13,993 nt of DNA from assembly GCA_029567025.1 (NCBI GenBank), contig JAKQLT010000016.1:1-13993 (forward strand), in the 5' to 3' direction. Within the stretch, counting starts at the first letter, position 1, and every line of letters starts with the position of its first letter. The notes under the pieces are model-generated. The model ran no database searches and was not told the DNA's origin. It was given only the letters and a program-made list of their open reading frames with translations. A program made the translations under genes and the position numbers. Origin of the DNA: Candidatus Omnitrophota bacterium. Lineage in GTDB: Bacteria > Omnitrophota > Gorgyraeia > Zapsychrales > Zapsychraceae. Shown piece after piece: positions 7,701-13,993 of the stretch.

Positions 7701-7707
7701 GTATAAT
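7680..7707 (+). promoter_or_regulatory. Consensus sigma-70-type promoter of nrdD
   Basis: A perfect TTGACA (7680-7685) and a perfect TATAAT (7702-7707) are separated by 16 bases, one short of the ideal 17. Transcription should start near 7714, giving a leader of roughly 90 bases before the nrdD ATG at 7803. The right-hand NrdR-like box fills the spacer, so a strong promoter appears to be held down by a repressor. Confidence 0.8.
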
Positions 7708-7802
7708 AATATTTCATTAGAGGATTTTTAGGTAAAAAATATTTAGAATAACAATATTAAACGTCATATTATTTCATCTTAAGTCATGGGGAGGAGAATC
7801 TT

Positions 7803-9923
7803 ATGCAGCAGCAACAACACGCAACCGATGTTTTGACAAAAATCAGTAAACGTAACGGCACCTATGAAAAATTTGATTCTCAAAAAATTACCCGCGCTAT
7901 TGCTAAAGCCGGCCAGGCCACTGGCGAATTTGGCGAAGATGTAGCTCACAAATTAACCATCCGGGTTCTGAATATCGTCCAGCAATTAATAACAGATCGC
8001 TTCCCTACTGTTGAAGAGATTCAAGATACGGTTGAAGAAGTTTTGTTAACCTCGCCTTATCGTAAGACTGCTAAAGCGTATATTATTTATCGCGATCAAC
8101 ATACTAAAATCCGCGAGATTACGTCTAAAAGTAATGTAGATTTAGTCGATCAATATTTAAGTCGTTTAGATTGGAAAGTCAATGAAAATAGCAATATGGC
8201 TTTTTCTCTTCAGGGGCTCAATCAATATTTGTCATCAGAAATAAGTAAAGTTTATTGGCTGAATAAAATTTATCCACCTGCGGTTAAAGAATCTCATAGC
8301 AATGGAGACAGCCATCTGCATGATTTAGGGCTTATCAGTGTTTATTGTGTGGGATGGGATTTGCATGATCTTTTAATGAGTGGATTCCAAGGCGCGAAAG
8401 GAAAAATGGAATCTAAGCCGGCCAAGCATTTGCAAACGATTTTAGGCCAGATTGTGAATTTCTTTTATACACTGCAAGGCGAGGCCGCGGGCGCGCAGGC
8501 TTTTTCTAATTTTGATACACTTTTAGCGCCATTTATTCGTTATGATAAACTTTCGTATGATCAAGTGAAACAAATGCTTCAAGGATTTGTTTTTAATATC
8601 AATGTCCCGACGCGCGTGGGTTTTCAAACACCTTTTACGAATGTTACTTTAGATTTAAATGTCCCATCCCAATTTGCGGATCAGCCCGTCATTATCGGCG
8701 GAAAGATGCAAAAAGAAACTTATAAAGAATTCCAGAAAGAAATGGATATTTTTAATCGCGCGTTTTTGGAAGTCATGATGGAAGGCGATGCGAAAGGCAG
8801 AGTTTTTACTTTTCCTATTCCGACCTATAATATCACGAAAGATTTTGATTGGGATAATCCCAATTTAAAAATGCTGTGGGATGTAACAGCCAAATACGGC
8901 ATTCCTTATTTTTCGAATTTTGTGAATTCCGATATGAGCCCGGATGACGCGCGCAGTATGTGCTGCCGATTGCGTTTAGATAACCGGGAATTGCGCACAC
9001 GCGGCGGCGGATTGTTTGGTTCTTCTCCGTTGACAGGTTCGATAGGCGTTGTAACTATTAATATGCCGCGCATTGGTTATTTATCCAAGACGGAAGAAGA
9101 TTTTTTTAAACGTTTAGAACATCAAATGGAATTAGCTAAAGAAAGTTTAGAAATCAAGCGTAAGGTTCTGGAACGTTTTACCGATGAAAATCTTTATCCT
9201 TATATGAAATATTTCTTGCGTAATATTCATAAACGCACAGGTCAATATTGGAAGAATCATTTCGCGACGATTGGTTTGGTAGGGATGAATGAGGCGTGTT
9301 TGAATTTCTTAGGGAAAAACATTGCCTCGCCTGAAGGTCAGGATTTTGCCGCGCGTGTTTTGGATTTTATGCGGGATAAACTGGTTACGTTTCAGGAACA
9401 GACCGGAAGTATTTATAATTTGGAGGCCACGCCTGCCGAAGGTGTTTCGTATCGTTTGGCGCGTATTGATAAAGATATGTATCCGGATATGCAATGCGCC
9501 AATGAAGAAGGTTTTCAACAAGGCAAAGAACCTTTTTATACGAATTCTACTCAATTGCCGGTTAATTATTCGGATGATCTTTTTGAGGTGTTGGATCATC
9601 AGGATCATTTACAAACACGTTATACCGGCGGAACAGTCTTGCACGGTTTTGTTGGCGAAAAGATCGAGAATGCTGAAGCATTAAAAAATCTTATTCGTAC
9701 GATATGTTATAAATATAAATTGCCGTATTTTACGATTTCTCCCACCTTTAGCGTTTGCCCGAATTGTGGTTATGTCGCTGGAGAACACGCCAGTTGCCCT
9801 AAATGTGAGAGTGTGTGTGAAATTTATACGCGTATTGTCGGATATTTAAGACCTGTCCAGCAATGGAATAATGGGAAGAAAGAAGAATTTAAAATCCGTA
9901 AAACTTATAAAATATGCGCATAG
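7803..9923 (+). CDS. nrdD: Anaerobic (class III) ribonucleoside-triphosphate reductase
   Basis: This 706-residue glycyl-radical enzyme reduces ribonucleoside triphosphates to deoxy forms in the cytoplasm without oxygen. An N-terminal ATP-cone (about 10-105), which senses ATP versus dATP, comes first. The catalytic barrel follows, with HLHDLG (171-176), C182 and the cysteine pair C387/C388 in ARSMCCRLRLDN, one of which should form the thiyl radical. Near the end are four zinc-site cysteines in CPNCGY and SCPKCE (C652, C655, C665, C668). The glycyl-radical motif RIVGY follows, with G680 as the predicted radical glycine. All key parts are present and the length is normal. The start is supported by the ribosome site GGGGAGGAG 6 bases upstream. 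The stop overlaps nrdG by 10 bases. Regulation by NrdR is predicted from the paired boxes upstream. Confidence 0.96.
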   Translation: MQQQQHATDVLTKISKRNGTYEKFDSQKITRAIAKAGQATGEFGEDVAHKLTIRVLNIVQQLITDRFPTVEEIQDTVEEVLLTSPYRKTAKAYIIYRDQHTKIREITSKSNVDLVDQYLSRLDWKVNENSNMAFSLQGLNQYLSSEISKVYWLNKIYPPAVKESHSNGDSHLHDLGLISVYCVGWDLHDLLMSGFQGAKGKMESKPAKHLQTILGQIVNFFYTLQGEAAGAQAFSNFDTLLAPFIRYDKLSYDQVKQMLQGFVFNINVPTRVGFQTPFTNVTLDLNVPSQFADQPVIIGGKMQKETYKEFQKEMDIFNRAFLEVMMEGDAKGRVFTFPIPTYNITKDFDWDNPNLKMLWDVTAKYGIPYFSNFVNSDMSPDDARSMCCRLRLDNRELRTRGGGLFGSSPLTGSIGVVTINMPRIGYLSKTEEDFFKRLEHQMELAKESLEIKRKVLERFTDENLYPYMKYFLRNIHKRTGQYWKNHFATIGLVGMNEACLNFLGKNIASPEGQDFAARVLDFMRDKLVTFQEQTGSIYNLEATPAEGVSYRLARIDKDMYPDMQCANEEGFQQGKEPFYTNSTQLPVNYSDDLFEVLDHQDHLQTRYTGGTVLHGFVGEKIENAEALKNLIRTICYKYKLPYFTISPTFSVCPNCGYVAGEHASCPKCESVCEIYTRIVGYLRPVQQWNNGKKEEFKIRKTYKICA

Positions 9924-10597
9924 GGGGACTTCAAAAAACATCCCTCATTGATTTTCCTGGCATTGTTTCGTGTGTGATTTTTACGCAAGGATGTAATTTT
10001 CGATGCCCGTATTGTCATAACGCGGATTTAGTTCTTCCGGAATTATTTGGAAATCTTTTAACCGAAAAAGAAATTTTTTTGTTTTTAAAAGAAAGAGTTG
10101 GTAGATTGCAAGGTGTTGTTTTAAGCGGCGGTGAGCCAACGATTCAAGAGGATATTATCTCGTTCATTGAGAAAATAAAAGAAATGAAATATCGTATTAA
10201 ACTTGATACTAACGGAAGCCATCCCGACGTCCTTAAAAGATTGTTAAAAGAAAATCTTTTGGATTATGTGGCTATGGATATCAAAACTTCTTTAGAAAAT
10301 TATTCAAAAGTTGTAGGATGTTTGGTGGATGTGGAAAAGATTAAAGAAAGTATCGCGCTTATTATCAATTCCTATGTCTTTTATGAATTTCGCACCACGT
10401 GTGTTAAGCCGTTGCATCAAGAAAAAGATTTTGGCGAGATTTTTCATATGATTCAAAACGCGCGAAGGTTTGTTGCGCAAAAATTCGAGCCAAGCCAAAA
10501 AGTGTTGGATAAAGAATTATTACAAGCGGAGCATTTTTCTCAAGAAGACATTGCGCGCATTCAGGAATCTTGGGAAAGAATATCAAAAGGAAAATAG
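9914..10597 (+). CDS. nrdG: Class III ribonucleotide reductase activating enzyme (radical SAM)
   Basis: This 227-residue radical SAM protein has the cluster motif CNFRCPYCHN (C27, C31, C34), preceded by the family opening SLIDFPGIVSCVIFTQG. SGGEPT at 71-76 helps hold S-adenosylmethionine, and the chain also has DTNGSHP and MDIKT motifs. It would install the glycyl radical on NrdD G680. It starts inside the last codons of nrdD (10-base overlap), which implies translational coupling and supports the pairing. It is longer than the short E. coli NrdG and resembles the longer form, often annotated as an activating protein similar to PflA, found in clostridia and archaea. Pyruvate formate-lyase activation is an alternative in principle, but the overlap with nrdD argues against it. 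Confidence 0.93.
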   Translation: MRIGGLQKTSLIDFPGIVSCVIFTQGCNFRCPYCHNADLVLPELFGNLLTEKEIFLFLKERVGRLQGVVLSGGEPTIQEDIISFIEKIKEMKYRIKLDTNGSHPDVLKRLLKENLLDYVAMDIKTSLENYSKVVGCLVDVEKIKESIALIINSYVFYEFRTTCVKPLHQEKDFGEIFHMIQNARRFVAQKFEPSQKVLDKELLQAEHFSQEDIARIQESWERISKGK

Positions 10598-10612
10598 AGA
10601 TTGATACTTTTG

Positions 10613-11467
10613 ATGAAAAGATTATCACAAATATTATGGATGATTGTAACATTTTTATGGCTGATAGCGTCTAATCTTTTTTCTGCCGACGGAATTTTAA
10701 CATCAAGCGGGCCTTCTTCGCAAGTTTTTCTAAAATACGAAAAACCTAAAACCATTGAAGAGGATGTGCAAGATATTGTTTTAGAGTCATTAAACACGAT
10801 TGTCCAAAAGACATTGCAAACAATAATTACCCAACAAAAGATTGATATGATGCAACCTATCGCGTCTTATATTCTTCAAGATATTTTGATGCAGATGGCT
10901 CAAAGGTCTTCCACATTAGAAATTATTAAAGAGGCTTATCGAACGTGTTTAACAAACGCGTATGAGATGAAAGATAAAAGAGTGTTAAAGGCCACCATTA
11001 AAGATTACGTGCATCAGGAGTCGATAGGGATTCTGCAGAAGGTTTTTCAAGATCCTGTTTTTCAAGTTGTTTTAGAAGAATCTTTAAAGCAAGGAATGAT
11101 GAAGCAACAGCAAATCATGACAACAACTGTCGCAGAACGTCAAGCGAAAATAAACGCGCTTTTACAACAGCAACAAATTATTTCTCAGCAGGTTATGGCG
11201 CAAACCTATCAACAGATGTTAAATCAATTCGCGGCTAAGACTCAAGCGCAGATGAATTATATGACCCAGCAATATCAGCAACAAATGTCTAAACAAGACG
11301 CGGCGCGGCGTCAGCAGTTTTATTCTTCTCAAAAGGCCATGCAGCAAGCTTATCAGCAACAATTAAATATTATGGCGGCTGAAATGAATCAGCAGGTTGA
11401 TCAAATAAATTTGCAGTATCAGCAACAGCAGCAATATCAACAGCAGCAACAGACGCAAGGACATTAA
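10613..11467 (+). CDS. Secreted glutamine-rich protein of unknown function
   Basis: From the ATG this is a 284-residue protein. A signal peptide is clear: a basic start MKRLSQ, a hydrophobic core and a cleavage-like LFSA before DG, at about residue 25. The middle (about 40-160) is mostly helical and polar. The last 120 residues hold 45 glutamines, with runs such as YQQQQQYQQQQQ, plus scattered M, A and Y; this suggests a flexible coiled coil or low-complexity tail. No domain is recognised. A TTG start at 10601 is also possible, has AAGGA 9 bases upstream, and would add four residues (MILL); ATG is chosen because it gives a normal signal peptide. It follows nrdG within 15 bases and precedes a lipoprotein gene by 2 bases, so it is probably co-transcribed with nrdDG. 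That placement does not explain its role. Confidence 0.8.
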   Translation: MKRLSQILWMIVTFLWLIASNLFSADGILTSSGPSSQVFLKYEKPKTIEEDVQDIVLESLNTIVQKTLQTIITQQKIDMMQPIASYILQDILMQMAQRSSTLEIIKEAYRTCLTNAYEMKDKRVLKATIKDYVHQESIGILQKVFQDPVFQVVLEESLKQGMMKQQQIMTTTVAERQAKINALLQQQQIISQQVMAQTYQQMLNQFAAKTQAQMNYMTQQYQQQMSKQDAARRQQFYSSQKAMQQAYQQQLNIMAAEMNQQVDQINLQYQQQQQYQQQQQTQGH

Positions 11468-11469
11468 GC

Positions 11470-11940
11470 GTGAGATATTTTAGCGCTTTAAAATTTTTTT
11501 GTTTTTTTATAAGGCGATCTTTTTGTTTTTTGTTATGCGTCACGCTTACCAGTTGCGCTCCGTTTCGATATGCGTCTTTTAGTCATCAGGATATTTTAAT
11601 TTCTGCCGCACACATTAATATTTCCGACGGAATAGACCAGGATGAAGCGATTCTTTTAGCCCTTCGTTTGATTTTGCAAAAAGGATTAGCGGATCGTCTC
11701 TATAGTTTAGAGCCGTTTAAAATTGATAAAAAAATGATTTGGAATAAAGATGGCGAAGAAGTCCTTCTTGAAGAGCCTGTGAGTGTGTATTTTCAGTTTC
11801 CGGTAAGAACGGTCTGGACAGTTTATTTTCGGGATAAAAAAGGAAGTTGGTTTTGGGGATTATATCCTGTCATTCCTTTTATTGTGGAAATCGATAAAGA
11901 TACGGGCGAGATTTTAAAATGGGAATTAAAAAAGAAATAA
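11470..11940 (+). CDS. Small predicted lipoprotein with PepSY-like C-terminus
   Basis: This 156-residue protein starts at a GTG with AAGGA 8 bases upstream, which supports the start and couples it to the glutamine-rich gene ending 2 bases before. Residues 1-28 form a long hydrophobic signal with a basic RR inside, ending in the lipobox LTSC at C29, so it should be lipid-anchored in the inner or outer membrane. The remainder is soluble. SDGIDQDEAILLALRLI near 52-68 and the end (VWTVYFRDKKG, then VEIDKDTGEILKWEL) resemble the helix and the final strands of PepSY-type domains, which often act as inhibitors or sensors outside the cytoplasm. That resemblance is by eye and needs a profile test. No specific function is claimed. 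Confidence 0.75.
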   Translation: MRYFSALKFFCFFIRRSFCFLLCVTLTSCAPFRYASFSHQDILISAAHINISDGIDQDEAILLALRLILQKGLADRLYSLEPFKIDKKMIWNKDGEEVLLEEPVSVYFQFPVRTVWTVYFRDKKGSWFWGLYPVIPFIVEIDKDTGEILKWELKKK

Positions 11941-11953
11941 GTCGTATTTTATT

Positions 11954-12799
11954 ATGACGAAAAAAATTTTTTTTATTTTATGGATTATTTTTTTTATAGG
12001 TATCTGTGAAAATTCTTGGGCTTGTCGTTTTTGGGCGGCGATTGGAAAAGAAATTCCAGCGCCTATCATTGAGCAGCAACTTTTAACAGATGAATATTCG
12101 CTAAAAAGTTTAGGCCGAATTAATAGAAATGGCTGGTCTGTCGGATATTATGAAGGAACAAACGCGGTTGTTTATCGGGGGAAAGAAAGCGCTGATAAAG
12201 ACCCTGCATTTAATAAAGCGGTTAAAATAGTTTCAGAATTAAGGCCGTCTCTTGTTGGTTCTCATATTCGCCAAGCGGCTTCTGGTTGTCGGGACGTTGT
12301 TAATCCTCATCCGTTTATAATAGAAAAAAACGGAAAAGTTTGGGTTTTCGGCCATAATGGCGTTATTGCGAAAAATATTTTGATTGATTTAATACAAGAA
12401 GATTATTTAAAGAAAAATCCGCCTTCTGTGTGTACGGATAATCCACCTTCATCATGGGTTGATACAGAGCTTTATTTTATTTATTTGCTTAAAATGATTG
12501 AGCAGTATAAGGGAAACGTTGTTGAAGGTTTAAGAAAAGGTCTTGTGGCCCTTGAAGATAAAATTGGCGGACGAGGCGGTTCGCTTAATTTTTTCTTAAG
12601 CGATGGGGAAACTTTGTGGGTTTTTCGAAAAAATAATTCTTTAAGCTATTCTTATGATAGAGATTTAGGCGTGAGTATTGTTTCTTCAATGCCCCCGAAT
12701 AATAAGGAGGGTGTTTGGCAGGATTTTCCACAAGACGTCGTAGGTATTTTTAGCTTGAATAAAACTCCTCGATTTGAACCTATAAGAAGTCTCCCTTAA
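11954..12799 (+). CDS. Exported class II glutamine-amidotransferase-like (Ntn hydrolase) protein
   Basis: This 281-residue protein has a hydrophobic signal peptide (1-23) ending SWA, then CRFWAAIG. Class II amidotransferases use an N-terminal cysteine to release ammonia from glutamine, and the family begins MCRxLGY-like; here the matching cysteine is C24, exactly after the predicted signal peptidase site. Other family features follow: NGWSVGYYEG (59-68), SHIRQA (103-108), NPHPF (117-121), FGHNG (132-136), and SDGETLWVF near 219. It resembles YafJ/EgtC-like amidotransferases, so the fold call is good, but the donor and acceptor are unknown and an amidase role is equally possible. Cleavage would expose the catalytic cysteine outside the cytoplasm. 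If C24 were instead lipidated it would be inactive; the -3 residue is Ser, so the lipobox is poor. It is the last gene of the run that starts at nrdD. Confidence 0.78.
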   Translation: MTKKIFFILWIIFFIGICENSWACRFWAAIGKEIPAPIIEQQLLTDEYSLKSLGRINRNGWSVGYYEGTNAVVYRGKESADKDPAFNKAVKIVSELRPSLVGSHIRQAASGCRDVVNPHPFIIEKNGKVWVFGHNGVIAKNILIDLIQEDYLKKNPPSVCTDNPPSSWVDTELYFIYLLKMIEQYKGNVVEGLRKGLVALEDKIGGRGGSLNFFLSDGETLWVFRKNNSLSYSYDRDLGVSIVSSMPPNNKEGVWQDFPQDVVGIFSLNKTPRFEPIRSLP

Positions 12800-12855
12800 T
12801 AATTATTTTAAAAGGGTTGGGTTTTTTTAGGTTTTTTAGGTGCCACAAATCATCA

Positions 12856-12884
12856 TTGACAATATTTTTTCTTAAGTGTATTGT
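12856..12884 (+). promoter_or_regulatory. Possible promoter of the FKBP gene
   Basis: A perfect TTGACA (12856-12861) is followed after 17 bases by TATTGT (12879-12884), which matches the -10 consensus at four of six positions. TATAAC at 12884-12889 is a better -10 box but has a 22-base spacer. The site lies in the 127-base gap before the isomerase gene and would make it independent of the nrd operon. Confidence 0.45.
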
Positions 12885-12926
12885 ATAACAATTAATTATA
12901 AAACTTTTGTAAAAAGGAGAGAAAAG

Positions 12927-13466
12927 ATGAGAAACAAAATTTTATTAACTTCAGTTATGGTTGTTTTAGGGTTATGCATGATGGCAACTATGTCTTTAGC
13001 TCAAGTCGTTGCGGGAAAGGAAGTTAGCATAGATTATACTTTAAAAATTGATGGCCAAGTCGTTGAAACAACAGGTGGAAAACAGCCTTTAACTTATATT
13101 CATGGACAAAATATGATTATTCCTGGCCTTGAGCAACAATTAGAGAATATGAAGGTTGGGGATCAAAAAACTATTACAGTGAATTCGGATGATGCTTATG
13201 GCGCAGTTAAGCCAGAGCTTTTTAAAGATATGCCTAAGACAGTTTTCCCAGAAGGTTTTGAAGTCCAACAAGGGGCTGTTATGCAAATACAAAATCCTGA
13301 CGGAATGAGTGGGGCTGCTGGGCTTATTTGGGAAATTAAAGAAACCACGATTGTTATTAATTATAATCATCCTTTAGCAGGAAAGACGTTAGAATTTGAA
13401 GTAAAAGTTGTTGATGTGAAAGATGCGACAGTTGAAGAAGCGCCAATAACTCCTGTTGTTAAATAA
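12927..13466 (+). CDS. Exported SlyD-like FKBP-type peptidyl-prolyl isomerase
   Basis: From the ATG at 12927, with ribosome site AAGGAGA at 12914-12920, this is a 179-residue protein. A signal peptide (1-25) has a cleavage-like SLA before Q. The mature part starts with the FKBP strand VSIDYTLKIDGQVVETT, then GKQPLTYIHGQNMIIPGLEQQLENMKVGD. It next has the YGAVKPELFKDMPKTVFP region, an inserted flap segment, and NHPLAGKTLEFEVKVVDV. This order fits SlyD-type FKBPs, which combine proline isomerase and chaperone action; the histidine-rich metal tail of E. coli SlyD is absent. Export puts it in the periplasm, where it would help fold secreted proteins. An upstream non-ATG start at 12876 would spoil the signal peptide and is not chosen. 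A terminator follows the gene, so it is probably monocistronic. Confidence 0.92.
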   Translation: MRNKILLTSVMVVLGLCMMATMSLAQVVAGKEVSIDYTLKIDGQVVETTGGKQPLTYIHGQNMIIPGLEQQLENMKVGDQKTITVNSDDAYGAVKPELFKDMPKTVFPEGFEVQQGAVMQIQNPDGMSGAAGLIWEIKETTIVINYNHPLAGKTLEFEVKVVDVKDATVEEAPITPVVK

Positions 13467-13496
13467 GGATAATAAATAATCATTTTATAGAATTTT

Positions 13497-13537
13497 ACCC
13501 GTAGACGGACTGCGTAGGTTTGTTTACGGGTTTTTTC
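13497..13537 (+). terminator. Intrinsic terminator after the FKBP gene
   Basis: ACCCGTAGAC (13497-13506) pairs with GTTTACGGGT (13522-13531) as a 10-pair stem with one G:U, around a 15-base loop. The stem runs into six T residues (13531-13536). It lies 30 bases after the stop codon, as expected for a rho-independent terminator. Confidence 0.88.
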
Positions 13538-13600
13538 TTTCATAATTTCATCGAGGTGATATAATTAATATAAATATAATTTTATATGAAAGGATGCTTT

Positions 13601-13993
13601 ATGAAGCCTTATAGATTTCAATATGTGTTTGGACCAGTTTCATCTTGGCGGTTGGGGCGATCCTTAGGGATTGATCCTTTATCCGGGATTAGAAAAGAAT
13701 GTAATTTTAATTGTATTTATTGCCAGTTAGGGGAAACCAAAAAATTAAGAAATCGACGAGAAATATTTGCCCCAACAGCAAAAATTCTCAAAGAGATTGA
13801 CGCCTTTCCTAATAAAAATGTTGATTATTATACATTTTCTTCCAATGGTGAACCGACATTAGCTAAGAATTTGGGGGATATTATAAAAGGTATTAAGAAA
13901 CAAAAGCGCGGGCCTGTGGCGGTCATTACCAATGCGGGTTTAATCCATAGAAAAGATGTGCAAGAAGATTTATTATTAGCGGATTTGGTTATG
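13601..13993 (+). CDS. Radical SAM protein (COG0731-like), 5' part only
   Basis: 131 residues are visible and the frame is open to the right edge, so the end is missing. The ATG has AAAGGA 6 bases upstream. The protein opens YRFQYVFGPVSSWRLGRSLGID, then has the radical SAM motif CNFNCIYCQLG (C38, C42, C45), and later SSNGEPTLA and ITNAG. This matches the family of Fe-S oxidoreductases related to wyosine-type radical SAM enzymes (COG0731), often annotated only as radical SAM protein. The reaction is unknown. The gene starts after the FKBP terminator. A TATAAT at 13560-13565 could be its -10 box, but no clear -35 is seen. The residues needed for the cluster are present in the visible part. Confidence 0.86.
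   Translation, partial: MKPYRFQYVFGPVSSWRLGRSLGIDPLSGIRKECNFNCIYCQLGETKKLRNRREIFAPTAKILKEIDAFPNKNVDYYTFSSNGEPTLAKNLGDIIKGIKKQKRGPVAVITNAGLIHRKDVQEDLLLADLVM

Larger units (their letters stand above)
7550..7802. promoter_or_regulatory. Divergent control region between the minus-strand island and nrdD
   Basis: This roughly 250-base stretch has no gene and is very AT-rich. It separates two oppositely transcribed units. The right half contains the nrdD promoter and the paired NrdR-like boxes described separately, then a leader of about 90 bases and the GGGGAGGAG ribosome site at 7788-7796, which sits 6 bases before the nrdD ATG. The left half should hold the promoter of the minus-strand operon, but the sequence is so rich in A and T that I cannot choose a convincing -35/-10 pair. 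No riboswitch-like fold or terminator is evident by eye. Confidence 0.7.

Noticed and set aside
9309..9684. Open frames on both strands inside nrdD
   Set aside because: They lie wholly within a strongly conserved gene, give basic, low-quality proteins with no motif, and have no ribosome site.
11400..11465. DNA triplet microsatellite
   Set aside because: CAA, CAG and TAT codons are mixed irregularly, so this reflects Gln-rich coding rather than a simple DNA repeat.
12014..12030. Lipoprotein signal on the amidotransferase-like protein
   Set aside because: The residues before C24 are S-W-A, with Ser rather than Leu/Val/Ile at -3, which fits signal peptidase I better than a lipobox.
12800..12840. 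Terminator at the end of the nrd operon
   Set aside because: A T-run and a short AT palindrome (AATAATTATT) are present, but no GC-containing stem.
12876..12926. Longer N-terminus for the FKBP protein
   Set aside because: The extra 17 residues begin at a non-ATG codon, lack a ribosome site and overlap the likely promoter; the ATG at 12927 has AAGGAGA and gives a proper signal peptide.

Overview
The window is AT-rich bacterial DNA with closely packed genes, short gaps and AAGGAG-type ribosome sites. The gene set suggests a Gram-negative, anaerobic bacterium. It has a MacAB-type efflux system, lipoprotein and Sec/Tat export signals, oxygen-sensitive class III ribonucleotide reductase and several radical SAM enzymes. 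The very large membrane-embedded spermidine-synthase-like protein and the AmrS-like radical SAM enzyme remind me of uncultured lineages such as Omnitrophota. That is an impression from gene content, not a proven placement.

Region 1 (1-4729, plus strand): the end of a periplasmic adaptor, a complete MacB-type ABC transporter, and a 743-residue membrane protein with an internal spermidine-synthase-like domain. The spacing (3 and 23 bases) suggests one transcript.

Region 2 (4750-7510, minus strand): a compact four-gene island. In transcription order it holds an FMN-binding/NapH-like membrane electron-transfer protein, a 79-residue membrane-anchored peptide, an AmrS-type radical SAM enzyme, and a 58-residue Tat-signal peptide too short for usual gene calling. 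The two small proteins share a C-terminal (R/K)EAKY(W/Y) motif. This resembles the segment I remember just before the first cysteine motif of AmrS proteins, which this AmrS lacks. It is the most unusual part of the window and looks like a membrane redox/radical-SAM unit with detached anchor pieces.

Region 3 (7550-12799, plus strand): a 250-base control region with a consensus promoter and two NrdR-box-like palindromes exactly 31 bases apart, then nrdD and nrdG. Almost without gaps, three exported proteins of unclear function follow: a glutamine-rich secreted protein, a small lipoprotein with a PepSY-like end, and a secreted class II glutamine-amidotransferase-like protein whose predicted nucleophile cysteine sits exactly at the signal-peptide cleavage site.

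Region 4 (12800-13993, plus strand): an exported SlyD-like FKBP peptidyl-prolyl isomerase with its own possible promoter and a clear intrinsic terminator, then the start of another radical SAM gene (COG0731-like) that runs off the window.

No rRNA, tRNA, CRISPR array, insertion sequence or phage gene was seen.
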